DNA from: Microbispora hainanensis
Lineage (GTDB): Bacteria; Actinomycetota; Actinomycetes; Streptosporangiales; Streptosporangiaceae
Direction of reading: 5' to 3'
DNA: 64,000 nt
Assembly (NCBI RefSeq): GCF_036186745.1
Contig: NZ_CP108086.1
Location: forward strand, 4,464,001 to 4,528,000
Made by a program: the position numbers and the translations under genes. Of this stretch, positions 8,164 through 17,738 are shown one piece after another (the stretch's first letter is position 1; each line of letters begins with the position of its first letter). The notes below the pieces were generated by a model that worked only from the letters and a program-made list of their open reading frames with translations, ran no database searches and was not told the DNA's origin.

Positions 8164-8793
8164 TCAGGCCGGGGGATGCGTGCGGAAGGCGCGGATGGCG
8201 GCTTCCGTGACGATCTCGTAGGTCTTGCCGTCGGGCAGGTGACCGGCACGTTCCAGGCTGAGCGCGCCCTGGGCCGCGGCCCACAGCGCGTCGGCGATCT
8301 TCCTCGGCTGGGTGGGCACGAGGTGACCTGCGGAGATGCAGTCGGCGATCACCCGGTCGACGATGTTGAGCGCGGCCCGCGCAAGCGTGCGGGCGCGCTC
8401 GCTCGGCACGAAGCCGGGGATGGCCCGCTCGAACATGAGGCCGTAGTAACCGGGCTCGGCCAGCGCCGCCTCCCGGTAGGCGGGACCGAGCAGGCTCAGG
8501 TGCTCCAGCGGGTCGCTGCGGTGCGGCACGGCCTCCAGCCTGCGCCGGAACCGTTCGAAGCCCTCCAGATAGAGCGCCTCGGCCAGGCCCTCCTTGCTGC
8601 CGAACATCGTGTAGATGACCTGGGTGGAGCAGCCCGCCTCGGCGGCGATCCTGCGTACGGTGAGACTCTCCGGCCCGGCCTTGGTGAGCAGGTCGTTGGC
8701 GACATCGAGAAGACGGGTGCGCAGCTCGTCATAGTTGCTGCGATGGCCGCGTGCGTAGGCACCCTGAAGACCGAGCGGCGCCGGCGTACCCAT
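8164..8793 (-). CDS. TetR family transcriptional regulator
   Basis: This is a 209-residue protein. The N-terminal helix-turn-helix occupies about residues 22-68 (LLDVANDLLTKAGPESLTV, RRIAAEAGCSTQVIYTMFGS). The C-terminal domain (LGPAYREAALAEPGYYGLMF) resembles the WHG/TetR_C_33 type. The start at 8793 is the first Met giving normal family length. It is divergent from the aldehyde dehydrogenase gene at 9012 across a 218-base gap, which suggests that it controls that gene. Its 3' end faces the pucR gene. The effector could be a semialdehyde or an acyl compound, but this is not shown by the sequence. Confidence 0.85.
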   Translation of the reverse strand: MGTPAPLGLQGAYARGHRSNYDELRTRLLDVANDLLTKAGPESLTVRRIAAEAGCSTQVIYTMFGSKEGLAEALYLEGFERFRRRLEAVPHRSDPLEHLSLLGPAYREAALAEPGYYGLMFERAIPGFVPSERARTLARAALNIVDRVIADCISAGHLVPTQPRKIADALWAAAQGALSLERAGHLPDGKTYEIVTEAAIRAFRTHPPA

Positions 8794-9011
8794 CAGCGAC
8801 GAGCCCTTCTCATATTGGGGGTCCCGCGACAGACCCGGATGATGACTTAACCATGCTGCTCGCCTTTCAAACCGCGATGAAACAGAAAACATCATGAAAT
8901 TGCCGCGCATCTGTGACATCCGGGGAGTTGTCCATGATGGCGCAGTGGAGGGTGGCGATTGGCCCGTCCGGAGTAACGACCGGCTCACACCAGCCGGCAT
9001 AGCGTGAAGAC
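8794..9011. promoter_or_regulatory. Divergent promoter region tetR / aldehyde dehydrogenase
   Basis: The 218-base gap is less GC-rich than its surroundings. It holds GATGAAACAG followed by AAAACATCATGAAA around 8875-8902, with TTTCA/TGAAA and GATG/CATC arms nested in it. A TetR operator is plausible here. No open frame looks coding. Confidence 0.35.
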
Positions 9012-10457
<1,446 letters not shown>

Positions 10458-10469
10458 CCCCACGCGTCC

Positions 10470-10505
10470 GAGGGGTCCGGGGGACCGCCGTCCCCCGCAC
10501 CCCTC
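10470..10505. terminator. Strong bidirectional hairpin terminator
   Basis: GAGGGGTCCGGGGGAC pairs with GTCCCCCGCACCCCTC with a single C/C mismatch, a 16-bp stem with a 4-base loop. It lies between the dehydrogenase gene (ends 10457) and the convergent S41 peptidase gene (ends 10523). Confidence 0.75.
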
Positions 10506-10522
10506 GTTCGTAGGAGCCCCGT

Positions 10523-11935
10523 CTAGAGGAGGCTCAGCGCCTTGGCGAGGCCGGGGTCGCGGCCCTTGGCCAGGTCGAGTGCCGTCATGGGGGCGTAATG
10601 GTCGACGGGGACGCCGACGGTGTCGATGATCTCCCGGGCCGGGCCGAGGTGGCGGACCCTGGGCAGCAGCAGCACGCTGTTGTCGTCGAGGAGATACGCC
10701 TCGGCCGGCCCGGAGACGGCCCCCGCGGTGCGGGTCCCGACGAGAGTGCCCAGGCCGTTGTCCTTCACGGCCGCGCTGAAGTCCTCACAGGCCGAGGCGC
10801 ACGCGCGGTCGGTGAGCACGACCAGGCGCAGCCCGAGCAGCGGCACGGTGTCGTCGGTGCGGTTGGCCGTGCAGTCACCGGTGAACGGGCAGAAGTAGCT
10901 CGTGACCTTGCCGTGCGCGAACGCGCCGAGCAGCCGGGTCACCTCGCGCGGCGACCCGCCGCCGTTGCCGCGCAGGTCGATGACCGCCGCCTTGGACGTG
11001 CCCTTCAGTGCGGCGATGACCTGGTCGGCCACGCCCTGGAAGAAGCCGGGCACCGCGACGTAGGTGACGCCGCCGGGGAGCTTCTTCGACGTCACCGCCC
11101 GCTCCTGCTCCTGGAGGGGACCCTCGGTGAGGGTCACGGTCCGCACGCGTCCCGTCGTGGGCCGCCTCAGCGTGAGCCGTACGGTGTGGGAGGCGAACAC
11201 GTCGGCGAGGCTCTGGTTCACCGTGTTCCCGATGAACGCCGGGACGCCGTCGGCCTTCTCGATGATGTCGCCGGGCCGGATGCCGGCCTTGTCCGCCGGG
11301 CTCCCGGGCAGGACGCGGGTGATGAACAGGGGAGGCCGGGCGGCCGGGTCGAGCCGCGGGCCCTGCGCGGCCGACAGACCGGCGATGCCCGTCCCCACCG
11401 GCCCGCCCTCCGGCGGGGGAGTGATCTTCTCCACCCCGGCGTGGTCGTCGTGCAGCCCCGCGACCATGCCGGTGATCGCCGCGTGCAGCGCGTCCGGGTC
11501 GCCGGCGCCGATCATCCCGGCGAACGCGGCCCAGTCGGACTCGCGGTTCCCCGTCAGCGCGGGCAGGCGGAGGCCGGGCTTGTCGGCCCCGCGCCGCATC
11601 AGCTCCCGGGTGTAGGCGGAGAGGGCGTCCCGCAACAGGACTCTCGGGTCCAGCGCGGGCCCGCCGTAGTAGTTGTCCAGCACGCACTCGTACGCCTGCC
11701 GGAGCGTGTTCACCGACGTCGGCGGCGCGGACTCGGATGGCGGCGAGGTTATCCGGGCACACGCGCCGCCACTGGCAGTGGCCCGCGTGACAGCGGCCTG
11801 CGCTGTTTCGGCCTGCGCTGTTTCGGCTCGCACTGTTCCGGCCTGCACTGGTCCGGCCTGCGCGGCGGGGGCCGGGGGAGCGGTGGACAAGGCGGCGGCC
11901 GTCAGCAGGACGGCGGCGGGAAGAGTTCTGATCAT
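10523..11935 (-). CDS. Secreted S41 family peptidase (C-terminal processing protease-like) with PDZ domain
   Basis: The protein has about 470 residues. An N-terminal signal peptide (about 1-26, MIRTLPAAVLLTAAALST...) indicates export. It is followed by a low-complexity stretch of AETAQ repeats encoded by a 15-bp unit near 11795-11870. The PDZ domain (about 185-270) contains VLPGSPADKAGIRPGDIIEK. The protease core contains VIDLRGNGGG and the serine region VLTDRACASACEDF. The protein probably cleaves extracytoplasmic proteins near their C-termini. ATG 11935 is preferred over GTG 11953 because it begins a cleaner signal peptide; neither has a good ribosome-binding site. It is divergent from the two-component regulator at 12023. 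Confidence 0.85.
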   Translation of the reverse strand: MIRTLPAAVLLTAAALSTAPPAPAAQAGPVQAGTVRAETAQAETAQAAVTRATASGGACARITSPPSESAPPTSVNTLRQAYECVLDNYYGGPALDPRVLLRDALSAYTRELMRRGADKPGLRLPALTGNRESDWAAFAGMIGAGDPDALHAAITGMVAGLHDDHAGVEKITPPPEGGPVGTGIAGLSAAQGPRLDPAARPPLFITRVLPGSPADKAGIRPGDIIEKADGVPAFIGNTVNQSLADVFASHTVRLTLRRPTTGRVRTVTLTEGPLQEQERAVTSKKLPGGVTYVAVPGFFQGVADQVIAALKGTSKAAVIDLRGNGGGSPREVTRLLGAFAHGKVTSYFCPFTGDCTANRTDDTVPLLGLRLVVLTDRACASACEDFSAAVKDNGLGTLVGTRTAGAVSGPAEAYLLDDNSVLLLPRVRHLGPAREIIDTVGVPVDHYAPMTALDLAKGRDPGLAKALSLL

Positions 11936-12022
11936 GCCGGTCAGCGTGGCCACCGACGGGTTGCACGGCCGTGAACGACACCGTTAACGCCGCTGTTACC
12001 CCGCTTCGGATACGAAGCTCGC

Positions 12023-12676
12023 ATGCGGATTCTCGTGGCCGAAGACGAGCGTGATCTGGCCGACCTCGTCGCGATGGGCCTGCGCCGCCAGGCCATGGCG
12101 GTCGACGTCGTGTACGACGGGACGGCCGCGGCCGAGCGGCTCGCGGTCAGCGACTACGACGTCCTCGTGCTCGACCGCGACCTGCCCGGGCTGCACGGCG
12201 ACCTCGTGTGCCGCGAGCTGGTCGCGCGCGGGAGCCGTACGCGGATCCTCATGATGACGGCGGCGTCGTCGGTGCCGGAGCGGGTCGCCGGGCTCGGCAT
12301 GGGGGCCGACGACTACCTGCCCAAGCCCTTCGACTTCACCGAACTGGTCGCGCGCGTGCGGGCGCTGGGACGGCGCAGCCGCGACCAGGTGCCCCCGGTG
12401 CTGACCCGGCACGGGATCGTGCTCGACACGCATCGGCTCCAGGCGTCCAGGGACGGCAGGCACCTGCACCTGTCGCTCAAGGAGTTCGCCGTCCTGGAGG
12501 TGCTCATGCGGGCGGAGGGCGCGGTGGTGAGCGCCGAGCGGCTCCTGGAGGAGGCCTGGGACGAGAACGCCGACCCCTTCACGACCGTGGTGCGGGTCGT
12601 GGTCAGCCGCCTGCGGGCCAAACTGGGTGAACCGCCGTGCATCCAGACCGTTCCCGGCGCCGGATATCTGCTGTGA
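12023..12676 (+). CDS. OmpR-family response regulator
   Basis: This is a 217-residue response regulator. The receiver domain (1-115) has the acidic pocket AEDE, the phospho-acceptor Asp51 in VLDRDLPG and the conserved Lys in YLPKPF. The C-terminal winged helix (about 125-215) has LSLKEFAVLEVLM and VVRVVVSRLRAKLG. It is translationally coupled to the sensor kinase: the kinase GTG start lies inside the regulator stop codon (GTGA at 12673-12676). It is divergent from the S41 peptidase, which may belong to its regulon (inference). Confidence 0.93.
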   Translation: MRILVAEDERDLADLVAMGLRRQAMAVDVVYDGTAAAERLAVSDYDVLVLDRDLPGLHGDLVCRELVARGSRTRILMMTAASSVPERVAGLGMGADDYLPKPFDFTELVARVRALGRRSRDQVPPVLTRHGIVLDTHRLQASRDGRHLHLSLKEFAVLEVLMRAEGAVVSAERLLEEAWDENADPFTTVVRVVVSRLRAKLGEPPCIQTVPGAGYLL

Positions 12677-13800
12677 CGACGGTCCGGGTAAGGCTGACGC
12701 TCATCTACTCGGGGCTCTTCCTGCTCACCTCCGTCGTGCTGCTGGTCATCGTCAACACGCTCCTGCGCCAGGCGCTGCACGCGCGGATCGAACGCCTCGT
12801 GGCGCCGCTGCCGGGCGAGGCGCCGGTGGCGCCGCCGGCCCCGGACATCGAAGCCGGGGTGGAGCCGCTCCCGCCCCTGTCCGAGCTGGCCAGGGACCTG
12901 ATCCACTATCAGTGGGACGTGAGCGCGCTGGCGATCGGGGTCCTGACCCTTGTGTCGGTGGTCGTGGGCTGGCTGATCGCGGGACGGATCCTGCGGCCGC
13001 TCCACCGGATCACCGCCACGGCGCAGCGGCTGTCCCTGTCCACCCTGCACGAGCGGATCGCCCTCACCGGGCCGCGTGACGAGCTGAAGGAGCTGGCGGA
13101 CACCTTCGACGCCATGCTCGACCGGCTGGAGCGCTCGGTCGAGGGGCAGCGGCGGTTCATCGCCAACGCGTCCCACGAACTGCGGACCCCGCTGGCCGTG
13201 CAGCGGACGGCGATCGAGGTCGGCCTCCCCGAGGATGTCGGGGAGATCCGCGACACGCTCCTGGTCCACAACCACCGCATCGAGGGCCTCATCGACGCCC
13301 TGCTGGTCCTCTCCCAGGCCGAGCACGGCCTGCAGAGGCGGGATCCGGTGGCCTTCCACGAGGTCGTACGGCTCGTCCTGGCCGAGACGGACACGGGCGC
13401 GGTGACGGACATGGGCGCGATGACGGACATGGGCGAGGTGACGGTGACGGCGCGCGTCGAGCCGTTCCTCGTCCACGGCGACCCGGTGCTGCTGAACCGG
13501 CTCGTCACCAACCTCGTCGACAACGCCGTGCGCTACAACCACCCCGGCGGCTCCGTCGAGGTGACGCTCGCCGGGGGTGTGCTGAGGGTCCGCAACACCG
13601 GCCCCGAGGTGCCTGCCGAACGCTTCGGCGACCTCTTCGCGCCTTTCCGCCGCCTGCACACGACGCGAGGGCAGGGCGCGGGGCTCGGGCTGTCGATCGT
13701 CGCGTCCATCGCGGCGGCGCACGGGGCCGCCGTCGCGGCGCGCCCGAATCCCGGTGGCGGCCTCGACGTCGCCGTGACGTTCCCGGCGGGCGCCGTATGA
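12673..13800 (+). CDS. Sensor histidine kinase (HisKA type)
   Basis: This is a 375-residue membrane kinase. There are two transmembrane spans (about 8-30 and 83-103) with a short Pro-rich extracytoplasmic loop between them. A HAMP domain (about 104-155) follows. The HisKA box FIANASHELRTPLA carries the phosphorylated His168. The ATPase domain contains NLVDNAVRYN (N box) and GAGLGLSIV (G box). A repetitive insertion TDMGAMTDMG (about 239-248) in the kinase core looks like slippage. The gene overlaps the regulator gene by four bases, so the two form a classic operon. The small loop suggests that the kinase senses envelope stress or a membrane signal rather than a bulky ligand. Confidence 0.92.
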   Translation: MTTVRVRLTLIYSGLFLLTSVVLLVIVNTLLRQALHARIERLVAPLPGEAPVAPPAPDIEAGVEPLPPLSELARDLIHYQWDVSALAIGVLTLVSVVVGWLIAGRILRPLHRITATAQRLSLSTLHERIALTGPRDELKELADTFDAMLDRLERSVEGQRRFIANASHELRTPLAVQRTAIEVGLPEDVGEIRDTLLVHNHRIEGLIDALLVLSQAEHGLQRRDPVAFHEVVRLVLAETDTGAVTDMGAMTDMGEVTVTARVEPFLVHGDPVLLNRLVTNLVDNAVRYNHPGGSVEVTLAGGVLRVRNTGPEVPAERFGDLFAPFRRLHTTRGQGAGLGLSIVASIAAAHGAAVAARPNPGGGLDVAVTFPAGAV

Positions 13801-13802
13801 CA

Positions 13803-13856
13803 GCGGCCGCCTCATGAGAGGCCGCCCCAGGACCTGTCGCCCCGGGACATGGGGCG
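13803..13856. terminator. Two hairpins between convergent kinase and tetR genes
   Basis: GCGGCC-G-CCTC (13803-13813) pairs with GAGGCCGC around an ATGA loop with one bulge. CGCCCC (13838-13843) pairs with GGGGCG (13851-13856). Both lie in the 59-base gap between convergent genes and probably terminate both. Confidence 0.5.
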
Positions 13857-13859
13857 TGG

Positions 13860-14426
13860 TCAGGGACGGGGGCGCAGGCCGTCGAAGAAGACGGCGAGGG
13901 CGCGACGACGCAGTTCGTCGCTCCACTCGTCGCGTTCGGCCGCCAGGCACACCCCGCACAGCAGGGCCAGCAGTTCGGGCGTCCGGAGGTCGGGCCGCAC
14001 CGCGTCCGCCTGCTGCGCGGCCGTGAGCAGCCGCCCGATCGCCTGTCGCATGTCGCGGCTGACGTCGGCCGTCCCGGCCTTGGGATCGGCCCCGGACTCG
14101 GCGAGCAGGTCGGCGGCGGTCTTCGTCCGGGCCGCGTGTGCCACGATCCGCTCGAGGAACGTGAAGAAGGCCGTGCCCGGATCCGGCGACGGCCTGTCCG
14201 CCTCAGCGAGGAGCCGTCGCGTACGGTCCACGATCACCGCCTGGTAGAGCGCCTCCTGGGTGGGGAAGTGCCGGTAGATCGTGCCGAGCCCCACCCCTGC
14301 CTCCCCGGCGACCGCGCGCACGGACGCGGACGTCCCCTCGCGGGCCAGCACGGCTTCGGCCGCCTCCAGGATGCGCTCCCGGTTGCGCTGCGCGTCCGCA
14401 CGCCGGGGCCTCGCTTCGCCGGTCAT
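13860..14426 (-). CDS. TetR family regulator of the adjacent aldo/keto reductase
   Basis: This is a 188-residue protein starting at ATG 14426 behind AGGAGG. The helix-turn-helix is at about residues 14-60 (ILEAAEAVLAREGTSASV, then VGLGTIYRHFPTQEALYQ). The C-terminal domain resembles the SbtR-like TetR type (DLLAESGADPKAGTADVSRD). It is divergent from an aldo/keto reductase gene. The gap carries two GGAAC-N4-GTTCC palindromes, one on each side of the promoter area, strongly suggesting repression of both genes. Confidence 0.88.
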   Translation of the reverse strand: MTGEARPRRADAQRNRERILEAAEAVLAREGTSASVRAVAGEAGVGLGTIYRHFPTQEALYQAVIVDRTRRLLAEADRPSPDPGTAFFTFLERIVAHAARTKTAADLLAESGADPKAGTADVSRDMRQAIGRLLTAAQQADAVRPDLRTPELLALLCGVCLAAERDEWSDELRRRALAVFFDGLRPRP

Positions 14427-14451
14427 CGTCCTCCTCGCACGTTTGACATCC

Positions 14452-14498
14452 GGAACGCATGTTCCGTATCGTCCCGAACCAACCGGAACGGGTGTTCC
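14452..14498. promoter_or_regulatory. Paired GGAAC-N4-GTTCC operators
   Basis: GGAACGCATGTTCC (14452-14465) and GGAACGGGTGTTCC (14485-14498) share identical arms and a preceding CC. They sit 33 bp centre to centre, between the divergent tetR (start 14426) and the aldo/keto reductase (start 14521). The downstream flanks GTATC and TGATAC are also similar. Confidence 0.7.
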
Positions 14499-14520
14499 TG
14501 ATACTACGGGAGGATACGTG

Positions 14521-15486
14521 ATGGAGTACGCGACGCTCGGCCGTTCGGGACTCCGGGTCTCCACAGCCGGCCTCGGCACGATGAACTTCGGCGCCCCTGG
14601 AGGCTGCGACGAGACGGAGGCCACCCGCATCGTGGACGCGTTCCTGGAGGCGGGCGGGAACGTCATCGACACCGCCGACGCCTACACCGGCGGAGAGTCG
14701 GAGCGGATCGTCGGGCGGGCCGTGCGGGGCAGGCGGGACGAGGTGGTGCTCGCCACCAAGGCGTTCCTGCCGCAGGGGCCCGGTCCCAACGACCACGGGC
14801 TGTCCCGGGCCCACCTCACCAGGGCGCTGGAGAACAGCCTGCGCCGGCTCGGGACCGACCACATCGATCTCTACCAATGCCACCATTGGGACGACTCGAC
14901 TCCGATCGAGGAGACCATGGCGACTCTGGACGGATTCGTGCGGTCGGGCAAGGTGCGATACATCGGCTGCTCGAACTTCACCGCGGCCCAGATCGTGGAG
15001 GCCCAGTGGGCCGCGCAGCGCGTGGGCGGGACGCCGTTCGTCAGCCTCCAGCCGGAGTATTCGCTGGTTGCCAGGGGGATCGAGGCGGAGATCCTGCCCG
15101 TCTCCCAGCGGTATGGGCTCGGCACGCTCGTCTGGTCGCCCCTCGGCGGCGGCGTGCTCAGCGGGCGCTACCGCAGCGGCGAGACCCCCGGAGCCGACAC
15201 CCGGCTGGGGCGGCTCATGGCGTCGCCCATCCCCGCGGCCCGCACCTGGGCCGAGGGCTTTCTGACCGAGCGCAACCTCGCGATCGCCGCGCACGTCGCC
15301 GACGCCGCCGCAAAGCTCGGCGTCGCCCCGGCGGCCGTGGCGCTGGCCTGGGTGCGGAGCAGGCCGGAGGTGACCTCGGTCATCGTCGGCCCGCGTACGC
15401 TCGACCAGCTGCGCGCCAACCTCGCCGGGCTCGACCTCGTCCTGCCGCCCGACGTCGCCGCCCATCTCGACGAGATCTCCCGCTGA
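14521..15486 (+). CDS. Aldo/keto reductase
   Basis: This is a 321-residue NADPH-dependent oxidoreductase with the (beta/alpha)8 fold. Signatures are GLGTMNFGAPGG near the N-terminus, NVIDTADAYTGGESERIVG (catalytic Asp and Tyr), ATKAF (catalytic Lys), CHHWDD (His) and the C-terminal cofactor segment VIVGPRTLDQLRANL. ATG 14521 follows GGGAGGA. The protein probably reduces aldehydes or ketones, and its expression is likely relieved when the divergent TetR binds a ligand. The substrate is not evident. Confidence 0.9.
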   Translation: MEYATLGRSGLRVSTAGLGTMNFGAPGGCDETEATRIVDAFLEAGGNVIDTADAYTGGESERIVGRAVRGRRDEVVLATKAFLPQGPGPNDHGLSRAHLTRALENSLRRLGTDHIDLYQCHHWDDSTPIEETMATLDGFVRSGKVRYIGCSNFTAAQIVEAQWAAQRVGGTPFVSLQPEYSLVARGIEAEILPVSQRYGLGTLVWSPLGGGVLSGRYRSGETPGADTRLGRLMASPIPAARTWAEGFLTERNLAIAAHVADAAAKLGVAPAAVALAWVRSRPEVTSVIVGPRTLDQLRANLAGLDLVLPPDVAAHLDEISR

Positions 15487-15499
15487 GGGACGCGAACGG

Positions 15500-15634
15500 C
15501 GGTGCCGGGCGGACGAGACCCGGCGGGACAAGCGGCTGCCGCAGATCGAGCTGCGGAAGCTTCGCGACGCCTCCGTCGTGTCCGCCGCCGACATCGTGGA
15601 CGAGGACAACGCCGAGCCGCTGTCGCCGTTCTAG
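15500..15634 (+). pseudogene. Possible gene remnant (C-terminal fragment)
   Basis: One frame from about 15500 to the stop at 15634 reads as well-composed protein (DKRLPQIELRKLRD, then ASVVSAADIVDEDNAEPLSP) but has no start codon or ribosome-binding site, and the frame is short upstream. It could be the tail of a lost gene between the reductase and the response regulator. I cannot name the family. It may also be chance. Confidence 0.25.
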
Positions 15635-15639
15635 ACCCC

Positions 15640-16308
15640 TCAGCCGACGTTCCACCCCGGCCGGACCAGGCCCGACTCGTACGCGATGACGACGAGCCTG
15701 ACCCGGTCTCTGGCGGCGAGCTTCGTCATGATCCTGCTGACGTGCGTCTTGGCGGTCGCGGGGCTGCACCGGAGGGCGTCGGCCACTTCGTTGTTGGACA
15801 GTCCACGCGCGACCAGCACGAGCACCTCACGCTCCCGCTCGGTGAGGTGCCGCAGCTCCGGGAAGTGCACAGGGTCGCCGCTGCGGTCGACGTACTCCTC
15901 GATCAGCCGCCGGGTCACGGTGGGGGACAGCAGGGCGTCGCCCGCGGCGACCACTCGCACCGCCTCCAGCAGGCCGGTCGGCTCTATGTCCTTGACCAGG
16001 AACCCGACGGCTCCCGCACGCAGCCCCCTGAAGATGTACTCGTCGTTCTCGAACGTGGTGAGGATGACGACACGGACATGGTCGAGGCGCGGGTCTCTCG
16101 CGATCCTGCGGGTGGCCTCGATGCCGTCGACTCCCGGCATGCGGACGTCCATGAGGACGACGTGCGGCCGGAGCGCCACGGTCATCCCGACCGCCTGGTC
16201 GCCCCGGCTCGCCTCACCCACCACCTCGATGTCGTCTTCGGAGTCGAGCAGCGTACGCAGTCCCATGCGCACGAGCGGCTGGTCGTCGGCCAGCAGGACG
16301 CGGATCAT
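15640..16308 (-). CDS. NarL/LuxR-family response regulator
   Basis: This is a 222-residue regulator. The receiver domain has LLADDQ at the acidic pocket, phospho-acceptor Asp54 in VLMDVRMPG and Lys in FLVKD. The C-terminal LuxR-type helix-turn-helix (about 150-210) reads LTEREREVLVLVARGLSNNE, then AKTHVSRIMTKLAARDRV. The start ATG 16308 overlaps the kinase stop codon (ATGA at 16305-16308), so kinase and regulator are cotranslated, kinase first. Known relatives are DesR-like regulators. The target is unknown, though the cytochrome bd genes lie nearby on the other strand. Confidence 0.92.
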   Translation of the reverse strand: MIRVLLADDQPLVRMGLRTLLDSEDDIEVVGEASRGDQAVGMTVALRPHVVLMDVRMPGVDGIEATRRIARDPRLDHVRVVILTTFENDEYIFRGLRAGAVGFLVKDIEPTGLLEAVRVVAAGDALLSPTVTRRLIEEYVDRSGDPVHFPELRHLTEREREVLVLVARGLSNNEVADALRCSPATAKTHVSRIMTKLAARDRVRLVVIAYESGLVRPGWNVG

Positions 16309-17471
16309 GGCTCGGGCCGTCGCAGCGGCAACCACGCCTCCACCACGAAGCCGCGCCCGTCCGCGGGCGCGGCCGTGATCGTGCCGGACATCGCTCTCAC
16401 CCTCTCCGTCATCCCCGCTATTCCGTTGCCGGCCCGGACATCGTCCCCCGAGGCGCCCCGCCCGTCATCCCGCACGCGAACCAGTACGTCGGCCTCGTTC
16501 ACGTGGACGACGACACTCGCGTGTGCCGCACCGGAGTGCCTGATCACGTTGGTCAGCGACTCCTGAACAACGCGGTAGGCGGCCAGGCCGACGTCCGCGG
16601 GCACGCGGCTCGCCTGGCCCCGTACGTCGAGGTCGACCGTGATGCCGCCCGCGGCCGCCATGCCCGCCAGCCGCTCGATGTCCTCGATGCCGGACGGAGG
16701 GAAGATCTCGCCGGCTTCGTCGACACGGCGGAGCACGTCGAGGATCGAGCGGAGTTCGACCAGCACGTCCTTGGTCACTCGCTTGATCGTCGTCACCGCG
16801 GCGTGGGCCTTGTCGGGATCCCTGCGCAGGAGATGCTCGGCGACGCCCGCCTGGATGCTGATCACCGAGATGTTGTGCGCCAGCACGTCGTGCAGTTCGC
16901 GCGCGATGCGCAGGCGCTCCTGATCGGCCCGCCGTTGTGCCTCCATCTCGCGGGTGAGCTCGGCCCGTGCCGCCTGCTCCGCGATCATCCGCAGGTGTTC
17001 GGCCCTGCTGCGCGACACCTCGCCCGCCACGACGATCACCAAAATCCAGATGACCAGCCAGACGTGGCCCTCGGAGACGTCCTGCGGTCCGCGAGAGCTG
17101 TCGGCCAGCAGCACGATGACGAGGTAGACGGCGGCACCCGCGAATCCGGCGATCCTGTGCTTGGCGGTGATCGCGGTGTAGACGGCCAGGGCGGGTGCGA
17201 TGGTGAAGGCGCCGGTTCCGAATCCGAGGCCGAAATAGACAAGCGACACCAGCATGGTGAGGACCATCACCAGCGGCGGATATCGGCGTCGCGCCACGAG
17301 GAACGCGGCGGCCACCACCAGCAGCAGGTGGCCGACCCAGTCGGGCGGGCCCTGCTCCGCCCGGCCTCCGGCTATGACGCTGGTGAGGACGGTGGAGACG
17401 GCGACGGCGAAGGACAAGGCACAGTCGACGACGAACGCCCTGGGCATCCGGCGCAAGCTCTCGCGACCCAC
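16305..17471 (-). CDS. Sensor histidine kinase (HisKA_3, DesK type)
   Basis: This is a 388-residue kinase. Five or six hydrophobic segments occupy residues 10-150 and form a membrane sensor domain with almost no external loop. The dimerisation and phosphotransfer helix carries His194 in RIARELHDVLAHNISVI. The ATPase domain has VVQESLTNVIRHS (N box) and DDGRGASGDDVRAGNGIAG (G box). Intramembrane sensing, as in DesK/LiaS-type kinases, is likely. GTG 17471 gives a full first membrane span; ATG 17447 is an alternative. The gene is divergent from cydA across a 270-base gap. Confidence 0.9.
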   Translation of the reverse strand: MGRESLRRMPRAFVVDCALSFAVAVSTVLTSVIAGGRAEQGPPDWVGHLLLVVAAAFLVARRRYPPLVMVLTMLVSLVYFGLGFGTGAFTIAPALAVYTAITAKHRIAGFAGAAVYLVIVLLADSSRGPQDVSEGHVWLVIWILVIVVAGEVSRSRAEHLRMIAEQAARAELTREMEAQRRADQERLRIARELHDVLAHNISVISIQAGVAEHLLRRDPDKAHAAVTTIKRVTKDVLVELRSILDVLRRVDEAGEIFPPSGIEDIERLAGMAAAGGITVDLDVRGQASRVPADVGLAAYRVVQESLTNVIRHSGAAHASVVVHVNEADVLVRVRDDGRGASGDDVRAGNGIAGMTERVRAMSGTITAAPADGRGFVVEAWLPLRRPEP

Positions 17472-17738
17472 TCAATCGACCGTACGACGTCGCAGGCGCG
17501 TGCGGATCATCCCGCGGGATTATCCGCCGTACGACTGCCGGACATCGCGGGGGTGCGAAATCCTTCCCCGGGTCGTACGCGCCGGGCGCCCACGGCGCGA
17601 TGACGGGCATCCGGGCCTGCGGCAGCCTCGTCACCAGGAGGCTTCCCCGCGCAAACCGCGCAAGCCGCGCAAACCGCGCAAACCGCGCAAGCTGTGCCGA
17701 CTGTGTGACGGCGCCGACTAGGTGACCGTGCCGGAGGG
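17472..17738. other. Intergenic region upstream of cydA with 9-bp tandem repeat
   Basis: The gap between the divergent kinase and cydA genes carries about five near-identical 9-bp units (CGCAAACCG or CGCAAGCCG) at about 17649-17693. A frame of about 41 codons (17600-17724) runs through it and ends just before cydA but has no ribosome-binding site. I treat the gap as non-coding leader. Confidence 0.45.

Noticed and set aside
10470-10505. Possible structured RNA at the 16-bp hairpin
   Set aside because: Its position between convergent stop codons and its simple stem are fully explained by a bidirectional terminator.
15502-16566. Plus-strand frame antisense to the NarL-type regulator
   Set aside because: The regulator on the minus strand has complete receiver and LuxR domains. 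The antisense frame has no recognisable domain.
17600-17724. 41-codon frame just before cydA
   Set aside because: It consists mostly of an RAN/RAS repeat from the 9-bp array and has no ribosome-binding site. I could not support it as a leader peptide.
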